Positions 53,289-61,862 of a stretch of DNA of 64,000 nucleotides are shown piece by piece. The DNA is from a bacterium. GTDB lineage: Bacteria; Elusimicrobiota; Elusimicrobia; UBA1565; UBA9628. The notes beneath the pieces were generated by a model that saw nothing but the letters and a program-made list of their open reading frames with translations, did not search any database and was not told the origin of the DNA. Position 1 is the first letter of the stretch, and the number at the start of each line of letters is the position of its first letter. The position numbers were made by a program, and so were the translations under genes. The stretch covers positions 62,001-126,000 of the forward strand of contig JAKAQO010000001.1 in assembly GCA_021822495.1 (NCBI GenBank), read 5' to 3'.

Positions 53289-55280
53289 GTGAGTCAAATA
53301 GAAACTTTGTCAAACACGCTAAAATACTGCGAAGGCCTTTTTCACTACCACCGCCGCAAGACGAGAGTCGTCATGGTAGGAAACGTCGGCGTTGGAGGCG
53401 ACAACCCCATTCGCCTTCAATCCATGACGACGACCGACACCCTTAACGTAGAAGCGACTATTCTTCAGTCCATTCGCATGGCCGAAGCGGGATGCGAAAT
53501 TATCCGCATTACCGCTCCCACTCCGGCGGACTCCAAAGCTCTTGGGAAAATCAAAGAAGGTCTTCTTAAGCGCGGAATCAATGTTCCCTTAGTCGCCGAT
53601 ATTCATTTTTCTCCCGCCGCCGCCATGGAAGCCGCGGAATACGTCGAAAAGGTGCGCATCAACCCCGGAAATTTCGTCGATACCAAGCGCTTTGCCGTCA
53701 AAGAATACACCGACGCTGAATACTTAAAAGAAATCGAGCGAATTGAAGAACGTTTTACCCCCTTAGTTGAAAAACTTAAGCGACTCAAAAGAGCCCTCCG
53801 AATCGGAACGAACCACGGTTCTCTTTCCGATCGCATCATGAATCGCTACGGAGATTCTCCTCTGGGAATGGTCGAAAGCGCTCTTGAATTTGTCCGTATC
53901 TGTGAGAAAAACGGTTTTCATGATATTGTCTTGTCCATGAAAGCCTCAAACCCGAAAATCATGATCGCGGCTTATCGTCTTTTAGCGGCGCGCATGAATG
54001 AACTAGGCATGGATTATCCCTTTCACTTGGGAGTGACCGAAGCCGGCGGCGGGGAAGACGGACGGATTAAATCCGCAATTGGAATCGGAAGCCTCTTGGC
54101 CGATGGCATTGGAGACACTATTCGAGTTTCTCTCACCGAAGACCCTGAGTTTGAAATCCCTGTTTGCAAAGCCTTGGCTCAACCTTATCAAAAAAAACCC
54201 GCGCAAAAAGCCTCTCCGGAAAACGCCGAATTAAAATATACCCCCGATTTTTATAGCTATGCCCGCCGCCTAAGTTCTCTTCTTCGCGTTGGTCCCTTTA
54301 TGATCGGGAAAGAGAATCCAATTCGCGTGATCACCTCCATCCCCGCCTCATGGACCGCCCAGCAGATTCTTTCCTGGTTTGAAACTCAGCTTAAAAATGG
54401 AAACGGAGCCGATCCGGAAATTTTAGCCTTTGACATTAGAAATTCCGCCGAAGCCGAGGCTTTTATTGAGTTAAGAAAATCTCTTGCCTCGGAAACTTCT
54501 CGCCTGGCCTTTTTAGGCCGCTTTGAAACCCAAGAGGCCGAAACGCTTTCAGCTCTCAAACATTTTGATCTCATCAGCTGGACCAAAGACCCAAAGGATT
54601 TTCCCGCTTTTTGTCAAAAAGCCGCATCCACGGGTCTTCCGCTTTTAATTGAAGGAAAAAGCGCGGATGAAACGCTTCAAATGGCGAAAGAGGCTCAAAA
54701 AGAAGGCCTTCCGGTTTTATTAAGCCTTGTGGGACAAGAAACCGCCGCTTTAATTTATGAGTACCGCAAACTCGCCGCCAAAGCGAGTTCTCTTCCCATT
54801 CACATCCACGCGCCGCATTTTGAACAACCGGAAACTCGACTTCTGGAATCCTCCGTTTTAACGGGAAGTCTCCTCAGCGACGGAATCGGCGACTCTTTTG
54901 AGCTTAATTCGCTGGGAAACCCGAAAGAAGATTTACGGCTCTCTTACGACATTCTCCAGGGCGCTCAAAGCCGGATTACCAAAACCGAATTTGTCTCCTG
55001 CCCTTCCTGTGGTAGAACCCTTTTTGATCTTCAAACGACAACCGAGCGTATCAAGAAAAAAACCGGGCATCTGAAAGGCGTTAAGATCGCAATTATGGGT
55101 TGCATCGTAAACGGCCCCGGAGAAATGGCCGACGCCGATTTTGGATACGTAGGCGGCGCGCCGGACAAAATCAATCTCTATGTCGGCAAGGAATGCGTCA
55201 AAAAAGGCGTTCCCGCTGTAGAGGCCGACCAGGCGCTTATTGACCTCATCAAAACCCACGGCAAATGGGTCGAGCCTTAA
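53289..55280 (+). CDS. ispG: 4-hydroxy-3-methylbut-2-enyl diphosphate synthase, long form
   Basis: This protein has 663 residues, much longer than the about 370-residue E. coli enzyme. It matches the long form seen in plants, chlamydiae and Bacteroidetes, which has an extra central domain (about 280-550). The N-terminal barrel has SMTTTDTLNVEATILQ and VADIHFSPAAAMEAAEYV. The C-terminal iron-sulfur part has FVSCPSCGRTLFDL and MGCIVNGPGEMADADFGYVG with three Cys ligands. It acts in the MEP isoprenoid pathway. Its stop overlaps the tsaE stop by 4 bases. Confidence 0.95.
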   Translation: MSQIETLSNTLKYCEGLFHYHRRKTRVVMVGNVGVGGDNPIRLQSMTTTDTLNVEATILQSIRMAEAGCEIIRITAPTPADSKALGKIKEGLLKRGINVPLVADIHFSPAAAMEAAEYVEKVRINPGNFVDTKRFAVKEYTDAEYLKEIERIEERFTPLVEKLKRLKRALRIGTNHGSLSDRIMNRYGDSPLGMVESALEFVRICEKNGFHDIVLSMKASNPKIMIAAYRLLAARMNELGMDYPFHLGVTEAGGGEDGRIKSAIGIGSLLADGIGDTIRVSLTEDPEFEIPVCKALAQPYQKKPAQKASPENAELKYTPDFYSYARRLSSLLRVGPFMIGKENPIRVITSIPASWTAQQILSWFETQLKNGNGADPEILAFDIRNSAEAEAFIELRKSLASETSRLAFLGRFETQEAETLSALKHFDLISWTKDPKDFPAFCQKAASTGLPLLIEGKSADETLQMAKEAQKEGLPVLLSLVGQETAALIYEYRKLAAKASSLPIHIHAPHFEQPETRLLESSVLTGSLLSDGIGDSFELNSLGNPKEDLRLSYDILQGAQSRITKTEFVSCPSCGRTLFDLQTTTERIKKKTGHLKGVKIAIMGCIVNGPGEMADADFGYVGGAPDKINLYVGKECVKKGVPAVEADQALIDLIKTHGKWVEP

Positions 55281-55762
55281 AGCGATTCTAAAAGCTTCCG
55301 CGCCCGCGCGCCCAAGGCGCGAAAAGAAATTTGACGTCCCTCTTTTTGATACTCAAATGAAATTTCAAGCCGGTCAGAAGGAAGATAAAGACGGCCGGAA
55401 GCGGCCCATTCAATCAAAGACGCGCCCTTGGGATCTCCAAAACAATCTTCAAGGCCGATTTCGCTGGTCTCAAGTTCAGAAACGCGGAATAAATCCAGGT
55501 GATAAAGATTGAGTTTCTGCGTTCGGTAAATCCGGACTAAGCCAAAACTGGGGCTCATGACGTCTCCTTTAAAGCCCGCGCCTCGGGCCGCTCCTTCCAC
55601 AAAAGCGGTTTTACCGGCGCCCAGGTTTCCTTGAAGACACACAATATCCAAGGACTTTAAAGCGCGACCCAGTTTTTTTCCCAAGGCTTTGGTCTCATCC
55701 ACGCTGGAAGAATAAAAAGAAAAATCCGCTCCCTTTTCCTTAATGACCCTTACTTTCGGCAT
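55277..55762 (-). CDS. tsaE: tRNA threonylcarbamoyladenosine biosynthesis ATPase TsaE
   Basis: This protein has 161 residues. LQGNLGAGKTAFVEGAARG is Walker A, SPSFGLVRIYRTQ the conserved Ser-Pro-Thr/Ser-Phe motif, NLYHLDLFRVSE the Leu-Tyr-His-x-Asp motif and LIEWAASGRLYLP the end. TsaE works with TsaB and TsaD in making t6A in tRNA. It starts 13 bases before the nnrD stop. Confidence 0.95.
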   Translation of the reverse strand: MPKVRVIKEKGADFSFYSSSVDETKALGKKLGRALKSLDIVCLQGNLGAGKTAFVEGAARGAGFKGDVMSPSFGLVRIYRTQKLNLYHLDLFRVSELETSEIGLEDCFGDPKGASLIEWAASGRLYLPSDRLEISFEYQKEGRQISFRALGARARKLLESL

Positions 55763-56652
55763 ATCTTTTTAAACGCTTGTGGGAAAAAAGAAATGAGGTC
55801 TTGAGCGCTCATCGCATAGGGAGTAAGCGCTTCTTCGGCGAAGTCTCCAGCTAACCCATGCAAATAGGCGCCAAGCACGGCCGTTTCAAACGCACCGACA
55901 TTCTTAAGCCGCCGGGAAGACAGGTTTTGCGCCCACAAGCCAGAGACAAGTCCGGTCAAAATATCCCCACTTCCTCCGCGGGAAAGCCCTGTGTTTCCGC
56001 TTGAGTTGACCGCTTCCTTGCCATTTCCAACAATGAGACTCGGATGCCCTTTAAAAATTACGACCGCATTAAATTTTTCAGCCAGATGGTGGGCGCACCA
56101 AGAACGCTCGGAAAGCGCTTTTGAAAGAGAAATTCCCAAACACCGCGCCATTTCTCCGGCATGCGGGGTCAAAATAGACGGGCTCTTTCGCCGCTTCATA
56201 ATTTTTGTAAATTCTTGAGGGTTCTTGGCCATCAAATTGAGGGCATCGGCGTCTATCACTGAAGGAATATCCATCTCCAAGATTAAGCGCAGACACTTTC
56301 CCGTTTCCGAGCTTTGGGAGATTCCCGGCCCTACGGCCAGAACGTCAAAACGCCTCATTTGATGAGCGCGTTCAATTTGTTTAAACGCCCGTTTTGAGAT
56401 AGCGCCGCTTGAGGTCTCATCCAACCCCACGGTCAAGGCTTCAGGAATAAAAGAAACGGCCGCAACCTCAAAGCTTTTTGGAATTCCAAGACTGACCAAC
56501 CCCACGCCGGATTTTAAACAGGCTTTGGCCGCTAATAAAGCCGCTCCCATCATCCCGCGAGAACCCGCTACAATTAAAGCATGGCCGAAAACGCCTTTGT
56601 GGTCCTCCGGATAGCGAGGAGTTAAAGAAAAAGGGACTGTCCCTTTTTTCAT
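55750..56652 (-). CDS. nnrD: ADP-dependent NAD(P)H-hydrate dehydratase
   Basis: This protein has 300 residues and lacks the NnrE epimerase half found in many fusions. FGHALIVAGSRGMMGAALLA, AVGPGISQSSE, ILTPHAGEMARCLG and GNTGLSRGGSGDILTGLVSG are the carbohydrate-kinase-like motifs. It repairs hydrated NADH/NADPH. The ATG at 56652 is preferred, and the first codons (KKGTVPFSL) are encoded by a palindromic repeat that forms a hairpin right after the start. An upstream start at 56688 would overlap acpS by about 30 bases. Confidence 0.93.
   Translation of the reverse strand: MKKGTVPFSLTPRYPEDHKGVFGHALIVAGSRGMMGAALLAAKACLKSGVGLVSLGIPKSFEVAAVSFIPEALTVGLDETSSGAISKRAFKQIERAHQMRRFDVLAVGPGISQSSETGKCLRLILEMDIPSVIDADALNLMAKNPQEFTKIMKRRKSPSILTPHAGEMARCLGISLSKALSERSWCAHHLAEKFNAVVIFKGHPSLIVGNGKEAVNSSGNTGLSRGGSGDILTGLVSGLWAQNLSSRRLKNVGAFETAVLGAYLHGLAGDFAEEALTPYAMSAQDLISFFPQAFKKICRK
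56629..56649. repeat. AAAAAGGGACTGTCCCTTTTT palindrome at the nnrD start
   Basis: This is a perfect inverted repeat 3 bases inside the nnrD start codon. On the minus strand it encodes KKGTVPFS. The RNA stem could hinder initiation. Confidence 0.75.
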
Positions 56653-56656
56653 ATTT

Positions 56657-57028
56657 TCACCGCGACCTCGCCGCGACCGCCAAGGCATAGTCCCGGCTGT
56701 GCGTCAGAGACAACTGAATGTCCTCCGCCTTTTTCCCGCGCAAGAGAACGCTGGGACGCCCATTTTTATCGCGGTCAACAGAAATATCCTTAAGGGTCAA
56801 TCCTTTTTGCCCCAAAGCCTTCCAGACCGCTTCCTTGGCGGCAAATCGAACCGCGAAATGAGGCCAGGGATTTTTCTTGGGACGGCAATAGGCGATTTCT
56901 TCTTCTGTAAAAATCCGCGGCAAGAATTTTTTTGATCGCCCGGCCAAGGACTTAATGCGAGAGACTTCGATGATGTCCAGCCCCAAATTCAAGCCGGATA
57001 AACTATTCGACTGTGACGCTTTTGGCAA
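56657..57028 (-). CDS. acpS: Holo-acyl-carrier-protein synthase
   Basis: This protein has 123 residues. GLDIIEVSRIKSL has the metal-binding Asp, and HFAVRFAAKEAVWKALG contains the Glu and Lys of the active site. LSLTHSRDYALAVAA is the C-terminal motif. It transfers 4'-phosphopantetheine from CoA to ACP. The frame opens with a TTG at 57028 inside glmS. A TTG at 56992, closer to the normal family start, is an alternative, so the exact start is uncertain. Confidence 0.93.
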   Translation of the reverse strand: MPKASQSNSLSGLNLGLDIIEVSRIKSLAGRSKKFLPRIFTEEEIAYCRPKKNPWPHFAVRFAAKEAVWKALGQKGLTLKDISVDRDKNGRPSVLLRGKKAEDIQLSLTHSRDYALAVAARSR

Positions 57029-58871
57029 GATTTCTAGGCTGGTCGATATCCAGCCCCCTCAACGCCGCGACGTAATAGGCCAGCATCTGAAGCGGAATGA
57101 CCGCGAGAATGGGGGCCAAGGCTTCTGAAGTCATCGGGACCTCAAGGACATAATCCGCCCGCGCTTCGGGATCGCCTTTACTTTTGACCATAATCACCTG
57201 TCCGCCGCGCGCGCGAATCTCCTCGCAATTAGAAACCGTTTTATCAAAGACCGGAGAATGGGTCGCAATGGCGACGACCGGCATTTCCTCGTCAATCAAG
57301 GCAATCGAACCGTGCTTAAGTTCCCCCGCGGCAAAACCCTCCGCGTGAATATAGGAAATTTCCTTAAGTTTCAAAGCCGCTTCCAAGGCGATGGGATAAT
57401 TGAGGCGGCGGCCAATAAAAATAAAGTTACGGCTCTTAAAAAAGTGCTTGGCGATTTGGCGGGTCTTTTCCTCAAGTTTCAAAGTCTCGCGAACTAACGT
57501 TGGGATATGCGCGGCCTCACGCGCCAGTTCCAAGGCCTTGGCTTTCGGCAAGGTCTTTCTTGAAAGGCCCATGTGAACTGAAAACGCAAACAAAGCCGCT
57601 AATTGCCCAGTAAAAGCCTTGGTTGAAGCGACCCCGAGTTCCGGGCCGCAGCGGGTATAGAGATTGTAGTTGGCTTCCCGCGAAATGGCGGAGCCCAGGG
57701 TGTTGGTAATCGCTAAAACCGGAATATTCTTTGATTTCGCGAGGCGAATAGAAGCCAGAGTATCGGCGGTTTCTCCGGATTGGCTGACCGCGACCACTAA
57801 ATCTCCTTCTTCAAGGCGCACGTCGCGGTATCTAAATTCCGATCCAATCTCGACAAAGATAGGAAGCCCGACCATTTCTTCCAGCCAAAATTTCGCCACC
57901 CGGCAAGCGTGATAGGCCGTTCCGCAACCCACCATATAAATGGTTTTGACGGATTTAAGGTATCCGCTCTTAAACCCCGCTTCTTTTTCAAGCGCGCCTT
58001 CGATTAATGGAAAAATCCGGCCGCGCAGGGTTTCCTCGCAAGCCTCGGGCTGTTCGTGAATTTCCTTAAGCATGAAGTGGCGGTATCCGCCTTTTTCCGC
58101 CATGCTCCGGTCCCAGGAGATTTGAACCGGCTTTTTTTGAATCGGATTTCCGGAAATATCGAAGAATTCGCAGGAATCCGCCTTCAGTAGCGCCATTTCT
58201 CCATCCTCGAGAAAAACCGCCTGTCGGGTGTATTCCAAAAAGGCCGGAACATCCGAAGCCAAGAAATTTTCTCCATCACCAAGACCAATCACTAAGGGAG
58301 AAGCGGTCTTAGCGGCAATTAAAGACCCCGGCGCGTGCGCGGAAACAATGGCCAAAGCATAAGCGCCTTTTAAATCCCTCAGCGTCAGACGCACCGCTTC
58401 AAAAAAGTTTTTCTCTCCGCTTTGCTTACTTCCATTAGAAGATTTCTTCATCAAGACCGCGAAATTTTCCTCGATTAGATGCGCGATGACCTCGGTGTCG
58501 GTGTCGGAGGCGAAATGATGCCCTTGTTCCGTCAAGCGGTCTTTGAGTTCCGAAAAATTTTCAATAATCCCGTTATGGATGACGACCAAGGACCCCGAAC
58601 AATCCGCGTGCGGATGGGCGTTTTCTTCCGAGGGGCGCCCGTGCGTCGCCCAACGGGTATGCCCCAAGGCCGGAGTTCCCTCCAAGGGTTCCTTGCGCAA
58701 CAAATTTTTAAGGTTGACGAGTTTTCCGGAAGCTCGTCTTCGGACAATTTTTCCGCCGGATAAAACCGCGATGCCCGCCGAATCATATCCCCTGTATTCA
58801 AGGCTCTTAAGCCCGTCTAAGACTAAAGGGACCGCTTCTCTTTCCCCAACATAGCCAACAATTCCGCACAT
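57003..58871 (-). CDS. glmS: Glucosamine-fructose-6-phosphate aminotransferase
   Basis: This protein has 622 residues. MCGIVGYVG supplies the N-terminal catalytic Cys of the glutaminase domain. HTRWATHGRPSEENAHPH and NGIIENFSELK are conserved there. Two SIS domains follow (MVGCGTAYHACRVAKFWLEE and FIFIGRRLNYPIALEAALKL), ending QPRNLAKSVTVE. It makes glucosamine 6-phosphate for peptidoglycan and lipopolysaccharide. GlmM, two genes upstream in the same operon, performs the next step. Confidence 0.97.
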   Translation of the reverse strand: MCGIVGYVGEREAVPLVLDGLKSLEYRGYDSAGIAVLSGGKIVRRRASGKLVNLKNLLRKEPLEGTPALGHTRWATHGRPSEENAHPHADCSGSLVVIHNGIIENFSELKDRLTEQGHHFASDTDTEVIAHLIEENFAVLMKKSSNGSKQSGEKNFFEAVRLTLRDLKGAYALAIVSAHAPGSLIAAKTASPLVIGLGDGENFLASDVPAFLEYTRQAVFLEDGEMALLKADSCEFFDISGNPIQKKPVQISWDRSMAEKGGYRHFMLKEIHEQPEACEETLRGRIFPLIEGALEKEAGFKSGYLKSVKTIYMVGCGTAYHACRVAKFWLEEMVGLPIFVEIGSEFRYRDVRLEEGDLVVAVSQSGETADTLASIRLAKSKNIPVLAITNTLGSAISREANYNLYTRCGPELGVASTKAFTGQLAALFAFSVHMGLSRKTLPKAKALELAREAAHIPTLVRETLKLEEKTRQIAKHFFKSRNFIFIGRRLNYPIALEAALKLKEISYIHAEGFAAGELKHGSIALIDEEMPVVAIATHSPVFDKTVSNCEEIRARGGQVIMVKSKGDPEARADYVLEVPMTSEALAPILAVIPLQMLAYYVAALRGLDIDQPRNLAKSVTVE

Positions 58872-58880
58872 AAAAACTCC

Positions 58881-59618
58881 TTAAGCGATTAAAACCTTCA
58901 TTTCACTGATGGCGGACTTAAGTCCCCAGAGAATGGAATGAGCGGCGACCGCCCAACCGACATTGACCCCAAATAAGCGCGTGATTTGGGACACGGCCCG
59001 CGCGTTTTGATAGTTGATTCCGCACCCCAGCCAAGGTTTTAGGCCCAACTCAGAGGCAAGATAGACGGCTAATTGCAGCTGTTCCAGTTCCTCTTTAAGT
59101 CTTTTACCGGAAACTTGGGCGTAATCCGAGGCGCAAATCTCGACAAAATCAGCGCCTAAAGCGCGAACGCGCCTTAAACTTACCGCCTCGGCCTTGACCG
59201 AGATTCCAACCAAAATCTTTCGAGCTTTAAGGGCCAAAACCGCTTTTTTTACCGTATCCAGAGAGGAATCGGAAAGTGTCATCGGCGCGGGCCGCCCGTC
59301 AGTTCTTGAAACCAAACACACCGAAGAAGGCGCGGCGGTTAAGGCCGCCGCCACGAGATCGGGTTTCGGCTCGATTTTCAGGCAAATCTTCCCTGGGCCC
59401 TTGCATAGTTTTAAAATCTCGGTTTCGGATTTAGATCTTAAATGAAGAACTATTTGATCCGCGCCGGAACGCCTCGCAATCGCGGAAACAGTCGGTAAGT
59501 CTAAAGGCGAGTTTGTTCGCACCTGAGACAAGGAACAGAAAGGGTCCAAATCAAACCCCAAATCAACTCCGCCTGAAAACGACTTATATTTTCCGTCTTT
59601 CTTTTTATCCTTGGCCAT
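58881..59618 (-). CDS. PdxJ-like protein lacking key catalytic residues
   Basis: This protein has 245 residues. The ATG at 59618 has a good Shine-Dalgarno (gggagaaagtt). Position between glmM and acpS, the length, and the pieces GADQIVLHLRSKSETEI, VEICASDYAQVSGKR and GWAVAAHSILWGLKSAISEM fit pyridoxine 5'-phosphate synthase. The N-terminal DHVATLRxARG motif is replaced by FCSLSQVRTNS, and the AGHGLxY motif with its catalytic His reads LGCGINYQN. It is either a non-enzymatic paralogue or an enzyme with changed chemistry. It overlaps glmM by 14 bases. Confidence 0.8.
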   Translation of the reverse strand: MAKDKKKDGKYKSFSGGVDLGFDLDPFCSLSQVRTNSPLDLPTVSAIARRSGADQIVLHLRSKSETEILKLCKGPGKICLKIEPKPDLVAAALTAAPSSVCLVSRTDGRPAPMTLSDSSLDTVKKAVLALKARKILVGISVKAEAVSLRRVRALGADFVEICASDYAQVSGKRLKEELEQLQLAVYLASELGLKPWLGCGINYQNARAVSQITRLFGVNVGWAVAAHSILWGLKSAISEMKVLIA

Positions 59619-60990
59619 GAACTTTCTCCCGGGAATTTGCGCCCACATCTTGACGATAGGCGCCCGCAATTTTTTTGGCGATTTCCCTCACCCAATTTAA
59701 CTTTGGTCCTTCAACCATAATCCGCAAAAGGGGCTCTGTCCCTGAATAGCGAACGAAAAGCCGCCCTCGCCCTTTGAGAGCCGCTTCCTGTTTTTTTAGT
59801 TCCTCCTGGAAATGAGGCAACGATTCAAGAGAAACCTTAGAAGACACTTTAACATTTTCAATGACCTGCGGGAACGGCTTAAAATCTTGAATAATCCGCG
59901 AAAAGGGCTTCCCGGATTCAGCCAAGGCCGCCAAGGTCTCAACCGCCGTCAGCATCCCATCGCCGGTCCTTAAAAAACGCCGAAATACGATGTGGCCTGA
60001 AGGTTCTCCGCCCAAACTTAAATCGTTTTTCTCAAGAGCCTGGGTCACGTGGCGATCTCCAACACCCACGCTCAGAGCGGTAATGCCGCGCTCAGATAAA
60101 AATTTTTCCAAGGCGACATTTGACATCGTCGTTAAGACGACGCTTTGCTTTTTAAGGAGCCCGCATTTCTGCATGCGAAGGGCCGCGACGGCAAGGACAA
60201 AATCCCCGTCTTTAATACGGCCTTTTTCATCGCAAAAAACGGCGCGGTCCGCGTCTCCATCAAAAGCGATGCCGATATCCGCCTTAAAAGCCGAAACCGC
60301 CGTTTTGAGCGGACCAGTTTCAAGAGCCCCGCATCCACGATTAATGTTATAGCCATTGGGAGAAACGCCCAGACAATGAACCTTGGCGCCCAAACTTTCA
60401 AAAAGAGGTCGCGCGATTTTATAAGAAGCGCCGTTGGCGCAATCTAAGACTATAGTGATTTTGGATAAATCCAACGCCGCTGGAAAAATACTTTTTAAAA
60501 AATCGGCGTATTCTTTTTCGTAAATTTCTCCATTTTCCAAAACCGGCTTTCCCAAGAGTTTCAAAGCGGAGCTTTTCTTCACGGCTTTTTCAATTCTTTG
60601 CTCCAAATCCCCGCTGATTTTAAGTCCCTGGGAGTCAAAAAACTTGATGCCGTTAAACTCCGCGGGATTATGAGACGCCGAAATCACGATGCCGCCCGCG
60701 GCTTTTAAATGCGGAACCAGATAAGAAATAGCGGGAGTGGGAATGACCCCGCAATCAATCATCTTCATCCGGGATCCAATTCCTAAAGCCAGATTTTTGA
60801 GGATGGACGGCCCTGAAGCGCGGGTATCTCTTCCAATCAATATTTTTGGCGCGCTTCCGTTGGGAGAAAATACTTTCTCCCGCGGCAACAGCTCCGACAC
60901 AACCGCTCCCAAAGCTCTAAGAAAGGACGGGATAAAAGGATATTCCCCCGGAATACCACGAATGCCGTCAGTCCCAAAAAGCCTCTCCAT
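59605..60990 (-). CDS. glmM: Phosphoglucosamine mutase
   Basis: This protein has 461 residues from the ATG at 60990, which overlaps the folP stop (TAATG). MERLFGTDGIRGIPGEYPF is the family N-terminus, GIVISASHNPAEFNGIKFF contains the phosphoserine, and AFDGDADRAVFCDEKG binds the metal. SLGGEPSGHIVF and RYSGTEPLLRIMVEG are substrate loops. It converts glucosamine 6-phosphate to the 1-phosphate, following GlmS in the cell-wall precursor route. Confidence 0.97.
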   Translation of the reverse strand: MERLFGTDGIRGIPGEYPFIPSFLRALGAVVSELLPREKVFSPNGSAPKILIGRDTRASGPSILKNLALGIGSRMKMIDCGVIPTPAISYLVPHLKAAGGIVISASHNPAEFNGIKFFDSQGLKISGDLEQRIEKAVKKSSALKLLGKPVLENGEIYEKEYADFLKSIFPAALDLSKITIVLDCANGASYKIARPLFESLGAKVHCLGVSPNGYNINRGCGALETGPLKTAVSAFKADIGIAFDGDADRAVFCDEKGRIKDGDFVLAVAALRMQKCGLLKKQSVVLTTMSNVALEKFLSERGITALSVGVGDRHVTQALEKNDLSLGGEPSGHIVFRRFLRTGDGMLTAVETLAALAESGKPFSRIIQDFKPFPQVIENVKVSSKVSLESLPHFQEELKKQEAALKGRGRLFVRYSGTEPLLRIMVEGPKLNWVREIAKKIAGAYRQDVGANSREKVHGQG

Positions 60991-61862
60991 TAGTTTAAAT
61001 AAACTCCCAAGGACATTGCATGCCACACTTCAAGCGCGCGCACGGTCTCTAAAACATCGTGAACCCGAAGCATCGCTGCCTTTTGAAGCGAGGCCCAGCA
61101 GGCAATCGCGACAGAACCCGGCAAACGCTCTTCTGGTTTGATATCCGCACAGATTTTTCCAATAAATCCCTTTCTCGAAGCGCCAACCACCACCGGAGAT
61201 ATTTTTGAAAATTTATAGAGATGCTTTAATATCTCCAGATTGTGATCAAGTTTTTTTCCAAAACCGATGCCCGGGTCGACCAAAACCTGTTCGAGTCTTC
61301 CTCCGGCTTGAATAAAAAAGTTTTTGCGTTCTTCTAAAAAAGAATAAATTTCCCCTACTACGTCCGCATAAACCGGGTTTTCCTGCATGGTCTTCGGATT
61401 TTCTCCGCCGCGGTGCATGAGTATGACGGATTGAAAATGAACCGCTTCCTGAATCATCTTTTTATCAAAACGCAGGGCTGAAATATCGTTTAAAATGGAA
61501 GCCCCAAGGGATCGCGCTTGATGGGCCACTTCCGCTTTTTGAGTGTCAATGGAAAGCGGGAGGGGGAAATCTTTGAGTAGTTCCAAAACCGGAAGAACGC
61601 GGTCCAGTTCTTCTTGAAGAGAAATTGAGTCCGATCCCGGTCTGGTTGATTCTCCGCCTAAATCAATGACATCCGCGCCTTCATCCAAGAATTGAAAGGC
61701 CTTGTCCGCAGCGGCTTTGGGCGAAAAAGATCGGCTGTGGGAATAAAATGAATCCGGGGTCGCGTTGACAATCCCCATGACCAGCGGCCGCTTAAGACTT
61801 TTGAATTTTTCCAAAACTCCCGGCGAAGAGTTTAAGTCTTGAGTTTCTTTCACGGCAGTCAA
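60990..61862 (-). CDS. folP: Dihydropteroate synthase
   Basis: This protein has 290 residues. VMGIVNATPDSFYSHSR and GADVIDLGGESTRPGSDSIS are the pterin and pyrophosphate motifs. LSIDTQKAEVAHQARSLGA and LNDISALRFD follow. It joins pterin diphosphate and 4-aminobenzoate in folate synthesis. The start is a TTG overlapping the pdhB stop (TTGA); a GTG at 61853 is an alternative. Confidence 0.96.
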   Translation of the reverse strand: MTAVKETQDLNSSPGVLEKFKSLKRPLVMGIVNATPDSFYSHSRSFSPKAAADKAFQFLDEGADVIDLGGESTRPGSDSISLQEELDRVLPVLELLKDFPLPLSIDTQKAEVAHQARSLGASILNDISALRFDKKMIQEAVHFQSVILMHRGGENPKTMQENPVYADVVGEIYSFLEERKNFFIQAGGRLEQVLVDPGIGFGKKLDHNLEILKHLYKFSKISPVVVGASRKGFIGKICADIKPEERLPGSVAIACWASLQKAAMLRVHDVLETVRALEVWHAMSLGVYLN

